64,000 nt of DNA from Ignelater luminosus (Eukaryota; Arthropoda; Insecta; Coleoptera; Elateridae): assembly GCA_011009095.1 (NCBI GenBank), contig VTPC01091055.1, positions 186,001-250,000 of the forward strand, given 5' to 3'. Each line of letters starts with the position of its first letter. Positions within the stretch are counted from its first letter, which is position 1. Positions 54,450 to 64,000 of this stretch are shown here, one piece after another. The notes beneath the pieces were generated by a model, which saw only the letters and a list, made by a program, of their open reading frames with translations, was not told where the DNA came from and searched no databases. Position numbers and translations under genes: made by a program.

Positions 54450-55880
54450 CTGTTTCTCATAAGTTGGATTAAATAGTCTTATTTTGATTCCGAAAATCTG
54501 TAGTAATTCTATGTCCATGGTTTTTTGCGACGCTCTTTTATTTGTAAAGCCCGAACAATAACCTTTTCAGGTTTTCATTTCAGAGCAATTGGAAGTTAAA
54601 TTTGTAGTAAAAATGTTTTTAAGGTTTTTGATAACTCTTCAACTAAACAAGATACTAGAAAAAGTGGTTTTCGGGAAAATATCATTTTTTGTCATTATTT
54701 TGGAAGTAGGTCATGATATTCGAATTTTATTTTCACATTTAATTTCAGAATAGAAAAGTAGCCTTGCTGTCGAAAACCGATTTTTATTGTGATCAATACT
54801 AAGCCAGATACTCTATGATAACCGCAAATTTGATCCACCTTCTACATTACACAGCCTATAACACGCTTACGTACTACTATTACGGATCCACAGTAGACAA
54901 GACGAAAAATGCCAAGCGCTCACGCCATGGTGAGTTTGAGTTGAATCGACCTAATATGTTTATCTTGATGTAACTTTCGTTTCAAACATTCTTCGTAGTA
55001 GTCCGTGTAACATTTTTCTGATTGTTCAATTATTTCTTAAACTAAATGCCAAAATTCTAAGTCAACAAATAAAAGTTTTAAAATCTAGAAACTTCGGCGT
55101 TTACAGTCACATAATAAGAAGTGAGAGTCTCATGCTTAAGTTTGAATTTGAATCACCCTGTGTATGCGAGTGAAAATTATTTTTGGATTTCGTTAAATTT
55201 ACTAATTATAAATTGATTATAATTACGGAGAGAATAAAAAAAGCTTTCGAGTTTTTTGTCTATCGAGACGTTGAAGTCTCCTATCGCAGTTGCTTGTATT
55301 ATTTCTTTTAGCATACATCGTTTTAAATAAATGTGGAACATGCATTTATTCGATGATTCGTAATGATAAAAATCAAGCAAAAAACATTCGTTGCTTCAAA
55401 ATATCAGCTTCTATAATGCGTGAATTAATTAAGAAGACGCTGATTACCCTGTTTTAATGAATTACTCGATTTAATTTGCAACCCAGATATTCTATGAATA
55501 ATGAAATTTATAAAATTAATTTTATCTGAACAAGAATTTGCCAAAAAAGAAATCTGAAAAACTTGTTTCCAACTTCTTCCCTCTTGTATTTTTTATTTAC
55601 ACGTTTGACAATCTTCATTAAGCAAAGTAGGTCTTTATCTGGTACAGAGAAAACCTTTCCGTATGGTATGCGGAGTGTTAGTTGGTAACGCATAATTCCC
55701 ACAATTAATCTCGTTCAAAAAATAAAAAATAGATCCGAGGAGATCCTCTTCGAAAGTTCTTTCAGATAACAACAACCGCGTGTCTTCAAAAGCACGAGCG
55801 CATGCGTTTGTTTCCACGCCGTTTTTGATTCTTGCAGGAAACCGCAGCACACGTTGATTGCCAGCGACATACAGTGGACG
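54450..55880. other. AT-rich, nothing identified
   Basis: No gene or element was recognised. caccctgtgta at about 55155 recalls the CAGGGTG-type arm. Confidence 0.4.
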
Positions 55881-55899
55881 CATTGTTTATCAATCAAAA

Positions 55900-56100
55900 C
55901 GCCTACACAGTTTGAGTTCTCTCTTCTACATTTTTTTCTTTGTTTAAATGAAAAAAGCTCGAACGGAGGTTGCGTGCGCGACGAGCTTTCAAAGTGCATT
56001 TACGATGTCGCAAAATGAAAAATTCCGCCGAACCAGAGGCGAGTAGTCGTGAGAAACGCGCGCGGTTGCGTTTACGGGAATATGATGTATAACTTTCATC
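55900..56100 (+). promoter_or_regulatory. CpG-rich candidate promoter / leader
   Basis: A CpG-dense patch (ggttgcgtgcgcgacgagc, gagaaacgcgcgcggttgcg) in AT-rich DNA, followed by a short upstream frame starting ATGTCGCAA at 56004. It lies 1.5 kb ahead of the candidate coding exon at 57532 and would fit a transcription start region on the plus strand. Confidence 0.3.
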
Positions 56101-57531
56101 GAAGACGTAAACTTAATTAACGTGCCAATACTTGTAGTCTACAGTCTTAATGCGGTTTATGAAGCGGCTAATTTGTTCAAGGAAGTAATAGGACGTGAGA
56201 GTGAAATTACTCATTGAATCTCTTTATTTTCTAATTTAGTGATTAGAAGAATCGATTTGTGATGTGCCGGGGAACATTTCTGTTTTGGTAATCGTAGTAA
56301 ATTCCGTAAATAACTCTTTTTAAGGACATAATAAAAAAGGCAATAAAATCTAGACCGTGAACTCTTTGATTAATTCTAGGAAATAAACTTAATGAAAGGA
56401 GCTGCACACACATACATACGTATATCAAAATGAAAAGTTACATGGAGTTTAATTAAAACTAATAACGAATCAGTGTGGAGTCGTGTGAGTGATTTAAAAG
56501 TATCCGTAACAAATTACAAAAGAACTGTCATTTGTTATTTTCTTCCTGGTACAAATTGGTGTGTGTATGTGTGCTGGTTTAGTGTTACACGAATCCTGCC
56601 GAGTTACCATTCTCTGACAAGCCAAAACGATTTTTAATCTTAAATGAAGTGACCTTAAAAGAAACAAACCAACGAACCATTTCGTAATGTCGGATGGAAG
56701 TCATTCTAAATTAATTAATTAATAAGTAATTGTGAAGTGATTTCAGATCAGTTGCCTCAAAATGAAACTTGACGAATCACAAAATTGCTTTAATTATGAA
56801 AACTAAACAAAACCACGCTTGAACTATCCAGAAAATAATAAGTCTTACTATAAAATGAATATTAACTCAAGGAAATAGTCCAGAAGGTTGATTTAAATAT
56901 ATTTTCTATGGTGATTTCAACGATAAGTTAGAACATAAACCATAAAAACCTGGAAATGGTTACCAAGTGATAATTCATAAAACAGTTGAAAAGTAAATAA
57001 AATGTTTACTACATAAATTAAACAAACGTTTAGACAGAACCTACTACGGCGAGCTAAAATTATTATTTCCTTTATATATTTTATTAGAAATAATAAGGAC
57101 GTGTAGAACGTTTAAGAGTTTAACCCTCACCAAGTTAAAGACAATGATTAATTAGCCAGTTTTATTGTATCCTTAATTAAAACAGTGAATCCTCTTCCGG
57201 AAACGAAACCATAATAACTGCCACTATAAAACCGATTACAATAATATGATATAAAATTTTTAGTTTAAAAAAATCTAACCTAACGGTCGTAATCTTTTAT
57301 CGTTAATCAAATTGATTATCCAATTACCACTTTTTTCAGCCATAATTTATTTAATAAAACATAAGAGCAAACAACATAAATTCAACGTGAAGACATAATT
57401 TCCCCATCAGTGTGTGTGAGTGCGGATCGTTAAGTCAGTTCTAATGTTTACCCATGAGGGTCATTTTAAATCTCCAGTGAGTGAATTTGAGTGTTTTAAG
57501 TAAGAACAAGTGTTAGGACGATGTCTTCAGA
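56101..57531 (+). other. Possible long 5' leader or intron
   Basis: AT-rich, with many stops in all frames. It contains no coding motif. If the promoter near 56.0 kb and the exon at 57.5 kb belong together, this would be leader or intron sequence. Confidence 0.3.
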
Positions 57532-57653
57532 ATGTTGTTGCCGGATGAGACGTACGAGCAGAACGCCGCAGCCGCGGGCCACCTGCTGGCAGTTCTGCGG
57601 GTGTATGACGACTTCCTTGCCCGTCACAGAATACGGCCCGAGTTTTTCTGCAG
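57532..57653 (+). CDS. Candidate first coding exon of an unidentified gene
   Basis: ATG at 57532 (A at -3) opens 40 codons and two bases up to the splice donor gcag|gtaggt at 57653. The peptide begins MLLPDETYEQNAAAAG and continues LLAVLRVYDDFLARHRIRP, ending in FFC. Balanced composition, an amphipathic helix and locally high GC make it more protein-like than either neighbouring frame. A competing frame, ATG 57521 (MSSECCCRMRR), shares the donor. I recognise no family. The next exon should begin in phase 2. A tttcag at 58147 is followed by a 31-codon open stretch (GKDPKIVLFNFVVG), but in the wrong phase. Confidence 0.4.
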
Positions 57654-59240
57654 GTAGGTGTCTCACTGGAAAATTGCCCGCAACGATTTCTCCTTTATCA
57701 TTTTTATTCATTCACTCCAGTCAGGTTTGCTGTATATTAATTGATAAAGATTGATTGTGCCATTTTATTAGCGAGTGGTAAACTAGAACTGCTCGTATTG
57801 TTTTACGGAGGTCATAGTTTATTCTTGTCTGTCGCTTTGTATCGTTTGCAGTCTGTCCACTGTTGCGCATTGTTCAACAGAATAGACTATAAACCGAGTT
57901 TTTAATTCTGACAAGACAGTTTTTGAAGTTCTTTTTAAATTCTATTATTCAAGATTTTTGACAGCTGTTTCCGATTAAAAGAGTCGAACAGACAGCTCTT
58001 ATTTAGGCTGGAGTCTCTTTATTGTCTTCGCTTTACGCTTATTTTCATTATTACTTTTACTTTTTCGTAAGTGGCTCTTATCTCTATCCACGTGGTTTTG
58101 TTACCTTGAATTCCTTCAGAAACTCATCGATCATTTATTTGTTTCAGGGTAAAGATCCCAAGATCGTATTGTTTAATTTTGTGGTAGGCCTTGCAGAATC
58201 TCAAGCTGGTCACGGTCGAGATGACATGTTCAGAGGTTCTTGATTCGTTAGAGCGGCCGTTTCATTTTTTCATTAAATACTATGTTTTCCGTCAACAAAC
58301 GTTTTTGATTCATCCATATTTCTTTAAGTGCGACAAAATGATAATAAAATAAAGTTAGCAAGCATCTGCGCCATAAATTTCGATAACAACTGACAGCAAC
58401 CATTAGTGTTTCGTTTGCTACCGACATTGCAGGCAGGGTTGAATAAAGCGCTTTTGCATTTTGTTGCTGTTTGTATTTGAGGTTAAAGTTAAACTGGTAG
58501 AGATATCAAATGCAGAACTACGTAAAATAGTAGGCACCTTAGAGTAACAAGCATGTAGAAAATTTCATTCCCATATCTCATTTTGTTCTTGAAATATCGA
58601 GGAAACTGGAAATTTTGTGAAACCTCCGGGCGAAATGCTATCCCAATTACTTAGTATTTTATTATTTTCAGAGGGATTTAATTACCAGACGCCGCACAGT
58701 AAGGAAGATTCTTTAAAACCTGGCCAAAAATCAAAATCTCAAGCTTTGTATTTTTTGAAAAAATTGATGCCACTTGACTGGCTTAAACTCCTGCATTTCT
58801 ATGACTATTAGTGAAGGAATTTAGCTGCTTGATATTAACAAACTTTTATATCATTGATTGTTAGCGGTGGATTGTGAAATAGAGCAATTTCTCTGAAATT
58901 CTTGTAGTGTATTTTCTAAATAGCAGTTTCACACAGACTGATTTAAAATGAATGTATCAAGATTGTTAAACAATTTATCTTATTTAATTCACAAGTTGAA
59001 CTTTCGTTTGAAAAAATTCCCACAAGCCCTCGCTTTGATTTTTTGGTATATGCTTTTCTGATGTGTTTACAACCATTCCTTGAAATACCTTTTACTCGTT
59101 CTTGTTTGTTTGACAATTATTATAAACGCAAAATATGATAGATCACAGTTTCTCATTTAGTTAGAATAGTGATGTAAATTCATATTATACCAATATCTGA
59201 AATTTAGTTTGTGTAAACAAACAAACAAAAAAAAATAACA
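57654..59240. other. Downstream of the candidate exon; one dispersed repeat
   Basis: No confirmed exon. It contains the repeat at 58518-58622. The remainder is AT-rich with no recognised feature. Confidence 0.35.
58518..58622 (+). repeat. Dispersed repeat, copy 2 of 2
   Basis: Homologous to 54335-54440 with about one difference in eight to ten bases by eye. Confidence 0.75.
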
Positions 59241-59244
59241 AAGT

Positions 59245-59890
59245 ACGGTCAGTCCCGCACACATTTTCTGCAAGCCTTTCCCTCCTACCACACCCACCTA
59301 CCCATCTGTATAGAATCTGCCGTTCTGAAGATGCGGGATTTCTACCAAAAAAAAACAAACAAAATGCGGTCTGTTTCTTACGCATCTTCTGGAAGCATTT
59401 TTCCCATCAGCCGTTTCTGAGAAACGGGATTTATTTAAACTATTATGGCTCGAGCTGCGCCCTCGAATGGGCCACTTTCAATGGCCCCAACCCGGACTAC
59501 GTCCTCGAATGGACTACTTTCAGTGGCCACGCCCTTGAACGACGATGTCCGGGTGCTTTCCAAGCGCTTCTCCCGCTACACTCAACAGTCCAAGTTCCAT
59601 CTCTACAGGAACGGCCATTAATGGGATGCATGATATTGGACAACAAGACAAAAAAAGTCGGTCTCACACACATTTTCTAAAAGCCATTTCTTTAGTATAC
59701 CTAGCGGCCCAACTTCCATCTCCATAGCGCCAGGCGTTCCTGAGATACAGACTACCTGCCAAAAAAAAAAAAACAGAAGACAGTGGGTCTCGCACACAGC
59801 TTTTAATAGTAATTCCCCCATCACACGTAAAGGCTCAAATCCCATCTTGATAGGACCGGCCGTTCCCGAGATACAAAATATTTCCCAAAA
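59245..59890 (+). repeat. Tandem repeat of about 110 bp, four to five degraded units
   Basis: Each unit contains cggtct.gcacacattttct, aagc.atttct, ctacctagcgg, cccatctc.atag, gccgttcctgagatacagac and an A-rich tract. Units start near 59245, 59360, 59655 and 59780. The stretch at 59440-59640 is more diverged. Confidence 0.65.
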
Positions 59891-60110
59891 AACAAAACAC
59901 GATAGGGATGAAGGCGCGGCGACGGCGACGATTGGTTACGACGATGGACGACGACCGCTTTGTCTAAAAAAGTCAGAGATGTGCTTGATATGGGTGCAGA
60001 ACTACAACTTCAAGATTTCCGTATATATCTCTCTATTCATAAAATCGGAAAAAGTCGTCTTTTTGCTTTGCGGTTTGTATATAGTCGTCCCACTTCCACT
60101 TCAAGAATTT
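59890..60110 (+). repeat. Dispersed repeat matching 30.7-30.9 kb
   Basis: It continues the tandem block with gacgatggacgacgaccgct, agagatgtgcttgatatg and ggtttgtatatagtcgtcc, as at 30740-30900. Several short frames exist but none is shared with the other copy, so it is probably non-coding. Confidence 0.65.
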
Positions 60111-60189
60111 TAGATTTATCGGACTATCAACGTGAAGCTTTCAACCTGTATAAGTAAAGTTCTACTTCAGCAACTCGAGCTAAAACCGA

Positions 60190-60480
60190 ATGAACAGACT
60201 TTCTCGTATGCCCATCAGTGGCGTATACCTTGAAAGAAATAAAAGAACTGTTTCAAAACACCCTTTCTCTACACGGACGACGATATCTGGAAGCAGAGAA
60301 ATGTTTCATTCGACATTTGCGTTTATACAGGCGATGGCTAAATACCATCGGCGCCGGACGCTTTCTAAACTCAAGAAATTAAAGATATTTATAGCAATTT
60401 TAAACGAACGTGCGGGTTTCAAAAACGACTCGCACGACGTCACGATAATGCTTAAAATCAAAGGATACGAATTTAACTGA
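60190..60480 (+). CDS. Unrecognised 96-aa open frame next to the repeat
   Basis: A basic peptide (AKYHRRRTLSKLKKLKIFIA near its middle) with no domain I can name. The base composition is less AT-rich than its flanks. It may be part of the same mobile repeat as 59890-60110 or chance. Not supported as a gene by splice or promoter signals. Confidence 0.15.
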   Translation: MNRLSRMPISGVYLERNKRTVSKHPFSTRTTISGSREMFHSTFAFIQAMAKYHRRRTLSKLKKLKIFIAILNERAGFKNDSHDVTIMLKIKGYEFN

Positions 60481-60699
60481 TCCAATTTGACCGTTGCGCT
60501 TTCGGGGAGTTTTTATTCTTCCACGCGTCCCTATAAACGCAGCATTTTCCAAAAAAGCCACAAAAATTGCACACGCTCGCGGCAAATTTTGCTTTGACGT
60601 TTCTCGAATTTATACTTACTATGGCTTGTTTCGTGCGGCTTCAAAGATTAGTTTTATCCTATGCAGCTTTCAATTGTGAACATTTTTTGCATTTACATA

Positions 60700-63600
60700 A
60701 TTGCTGTAAAATCAACTGTTAAGGTAATATAAGTATAATTAACATTAAATTTCCTTTATCCACCTGAACAAGTCATCAGCCTGTGTGTATAGTAGCGTGG
60801 GTTAGTCAGTGGTTCAGATGAATAATGCAGTTAGCGTATTCGTAATGATTTTGAATTTTATGCGAACCAGCGTTAGCATAAATTGGTTTGCGTCTGTTAA
60901 TCACTGTTAAAATGAAAAATTTTAAGTTTTTGCATAACGTATTACGTTATAAGTCAGGGTTATTCAAATTCGAGGCTCACCATTGAAATCTCGGAAACGA
61001 TAAGAGATACAAGCTCGGTTAAAGTGGTGTAAAGTTCTATATTTCAATGCCCAATAATAATCTAAAAAGAAATTCTGCCTGATATCATTTTGTGTTTTAA
61101 ATAACCTCAAAAACACGGAAAGTTTCAGTTTTCGCTTTTTGGATATAACTTTCTTATTTACATTCTCTGCAAGTGGTTCTTTGTTTCTAATATTCCGGAC
61201 CTATTTAAGACTTTTATATGACGTTTCAGTTTCCCAAACCATCACCAGGTTCGTTTTTTTTTATGGAAGTTAATTTTGCTATAGTGCGATAGTGAACTGT
61301 ATGTATCCGAACTTAATTTGTTAGTGAAAATATTAAAAATAAACTTTTAAATGATGTGTTAGGAAGCGAAGTATGTTTCACTGTTTCAAAAAACATTTTG
61401 CCTCTACTTGGATTTGAACTCGGATTGTTTAGGTGATAGTAAGCGATATCTGCCGCTCGCATAACAAGACATTGGCAACTGTAGCTGTCCAACACTATAA
61501 AATGAACAGGTACAGAAAAAATATTTTAATCATTTATTGGCGAAAATATGCCTCCCTTCCTGTAATAAAATATGTCAGATTATTCTTTGTTATCGCAGTA
61601 ATATCATGTAATATTTACTTGAGTCTTCCTAAAACAGTACTGGGATGATATTTACCAAATCCTCGTTTTACGTGTGTATCCTTGCTATGTCTCATTGCCT
61701 CGTCTAAACCCTGTATATTTAGTTCTAATATTACTTTCTCGTTTATGTACCTCGCAAAACGATTGCAAAAATAGATTTTTTTCTACTTCCGTTACTAAGA
61801 TGTTATTTATCCTAGTAACTAGGGTCAATTCGCAATTGAAATAACTCGAAAACGCATGAAGATAAACACGTGCTGTTTTCACTAAACAACAATTTGGATT
61901 TTACAGCATCTTAGTTTTTCCATAGCTGTAGTTAAATTTTTACGTTCTCGTCAGGGATACGTAACGTTATTCATTGAAAACAAAACGCTATCCTTCGTTA
62001 CGAAATCGATAACGAAACCGAAAAAAAATTAAGACTTAGAAGAACGGTATTTTCGATCGGTTATAACGTTATTTTTTCAGTTTTGGTAATCGAGCATTTG
62101 AATTATAAAGTACCGTTGATACTCAACTCAGTACAATAAACATATACAGTTGTTCCTGAGCAGACTACAGAATTGTGGAGGCCACGAATAATTGTCCGTA
62201 GTAGGGTTGAAATCAAACCGTGGAAAACAAGTTCTGTATTGAATAATCTCAGTATATGTAAGTGCTTCTAATTAAAATAGTAAATAGAAATAGTAATCGC
62301 TTTTCTCACACCCATCGATATTCTTGATTTCCGACAGGAGCTGAAAATAGCGCCGACAAGAATTTGTGTAAAGTCGTACCATACCGCAAGTAGTGGCCGT
62401 TCAGTTGATATGTCGATTAGAGTATCCACATATTGCGAGATTATCTACGTATATTATACATACATAACAATTTTCTTCTCATTGTCCTTTCCTGTCTTAC
62501 ACGGTCTAGTTTAAAACCTAATCGATCGCGGGCGACTAACCGTAATCCAAATTAAATAGACGATAGTTTACATTAATAACAAATGTTCTTTTGAGCTTTT
62601 GTTTAGTAAATTGTGTTCGTTTAGAAGTTAAAAAACGGAAAGTATCCAAAGATCGATATTTTTAAATGTATCATTATATTCTAAACTGAAAGTCCCCAGT
62701 GCGTCAAGGAAAGTTTACTTATCTGCATGAAAACGGAGCGGAAAACCATATGTTTTGGTCACGGTTCAGATAAAAATACTGTCGGGGGTGTCCGCACTGA
62801 TGTTGAACACTTAGTGGGGCCGCCATAAATCGGCCTCCGTTATTCCGTAGACTGCCGCTGAATTAACAGAAACGTATTGCAGGCAACTCGGTTTCTGTAA
62901 TATAATATGATTTTTGTTTCATATTGATGCTCAGAACAGGAATTCTAAGAAAACTATGATGATTTTAAAAAGCTAATAATTAAAAGTCGCGAACGAAATT
63001 AACATCCCTGGTACTTGCATAGGTTTACGATTGCTGTAGAACGCTATTAAAAACTTTTTCCATCAAACCCATAAAGACTATTCTAGTTTAGAAAACACTA
63101 TTTGCCACGTTTCTGTCCACAAAATCAGGCCTAAACCTCAAACGATGTAATACAGGGTTCGAACTTTGCATTGGAAATTGTATTCCCTGTCTTTTTCAAG
63201 TTTTTGATGATTTTTTTATGAAAACTTCATGTACCTATTCTAGTCTGTTACTATTCAAAGGCCCAACTTTAAGTGAACTTTACAAGTCTCATACCGATGT
63301 ACAAACTGGTTGTGTCTAAAATCCTCAAATATAACATTTTTCGGTTTTGCATTTAAATACGCTAGCCGTGTCTTATATGTATTGTAAGAAAACAAAGTAA
63401 AATATCTTATGCTAATATAAAAATTGTCTCGATTAGAAATTACAATCGTTGCTAAGAAAAGGAAAGTTTTATTTTACCTACTGTGATTCTAACTTTTGGA
63501 CTTGAAGTTAGCTACGTTATTCAGTTCAGGGGTATTCAGCGGATCTCACCAGTTGAGTTGCCGACAATACAAAGTCCTGAATGTTTAATTTCTTCATAAT

Positions 63601-64000
63601 AGGACAAAAGAATATAACTGTAACGCACCGCACTTCGGAATTACGTTCTCTTCCTGAACAGCAAAACCTCACGTTTACTTTTATCTTGGTTATCAGAAAT
63701 TCAACTTAAAATTAATATTAGCAATGTTCTAATGAGCAGTCAGACAACTTTTTGTTAATCTTTTAGTTGCACCTTCAATTCTATGGCAAGATACCTTTCC
63801 ACGTGATGTTGCAAAAAAGGTGCCGCCCAGCATCACTTTTTAAATTTTCTCTAGGAAACACAGATTGATTAAGTATTTTTTTATTTTTGTACTGGGCACA
63901 GACTTAGGGACAAACAGAATGTGTTCCATGAGCTCCAAGAAAATTAACTCTTTTGGGTTCAGTTTGGCAAACTTCGAAGATTATCTATCAGGCTGTTTGG
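60700..64000. other. AT-rich right end, nothing firm
   Basis: No supported gene. A tRNA-like fragment at 61400-61480 is listed separately. No bounded repeat was recognised. Confidence 0.4.
61400..61485 (-). other. tRNA-like fragment (possible SINE head)
   Basis: On the minus strand, GAGTTCAAATCCAAG resembles the T arm / B box of a tRNA gene. About 45 bp ahead of it is GTTATGCGAGCGGCA, a poor A box. Stems do not fold into a clean cloverleaf, so it is not called as a tRNA gene. Confidence 0.25.

Noticed and set aside
57496..57711. 71-codon minus frame over the candidate exon
   Set aside because: Antisense, with no start context or donor. The plus frame with a splice donor explains the GC-rich patch better, although this is not proven.
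58147..58243. Possible second exon GKDPKIVLFNFVVG after a tttcag acceptor
   Set aside because: The open frame needs phase 0, but the candidate first exon ends in phase 2 (or phase 1 in the other frame).
61400..61485. Functional tRNA gene
   Set aside because: Acceptor and anticodon stems do not pair well and the A box is poor.
1..64000. CRISPR array, rRNA genes, viral insertion
   Set aside because: No evenly spaced identical repeats with unique spacers, no rRNA motifs, and no virus-like protein recognised.

Overview
The window is AT-rich animal DNA that looks like an insect nuclear genome. It has one spliced gene with GT-AG introns, several mariner, IS630/Tc1-like and non-LTR retrotransposon relics, and no bacterial-style gene packing. 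The order is not certain; a beetle-like genome is only a guess.

The one gene I can fully assemble is an SLC22-type organic cation transporter on the minus strand (21312 to 8701, seven coding exons). All splice phases agree and the total is 1,674 nt (557 residues plus stop). Its two long introns (9755-14967 and 15776-21103) are packed with decayed repeats. A second, less certain gene starts near the right end: a CpG-rich leader around 55.9-56.1 kb and a short coding exon on the plus strand at 57532-57653. Its later exons were not identified.

Layout. 1.26-4.86 kb: a decayed CR1-like non-LTR retrotransposon (minus) with an SGNH-like ORF1 and EN-RT ORF2, its RT split by a 291-bp hAT-type MITE. 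4.87-8.39 kb: two decayed IS630/Tc1-like transposases, the first split by a 1,493-bp Transib-like element. 8.6-21.3 kb: the transporter gene. 21.8-23.1 kb: a dead mariner upstream of it. 24-27 kb: a GC-rich block, then an R1/I-like retrotransposon relic. 27.7-36 kb: mostly featureless, with a decayed retroelement-like block (31.3-33.1 kb), a run of stem-loops and an IS630-like scrap. 36-44.2 kb: two inverted copies of a repeat plus 9-bp minisatellite, an internally deleted mariner, and a GC-rich hairpin island. 47.4-49.2 kb: a third mariner inserted in the RNase H region of a retroelement. 52.5-54 kb: a 5'-truncated LINE and a degenerate tandem repeat. 59.2-60.1 kb: a tandem repeat with a dispersed copy at 30.6 kb.

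The most notable signal is the Transib-like element. Both its ends carry CACAGTG, a 23-bp spacer and an ACAAAAGTC nonamer, the layout of a 23-RSS of V(D)J recombination, and it is flanked by a 5-bp CGGCG duplication. More generally, three insertions can be read as clean nested events, because removing the insert and one target duplication rejoins the host reading frame.
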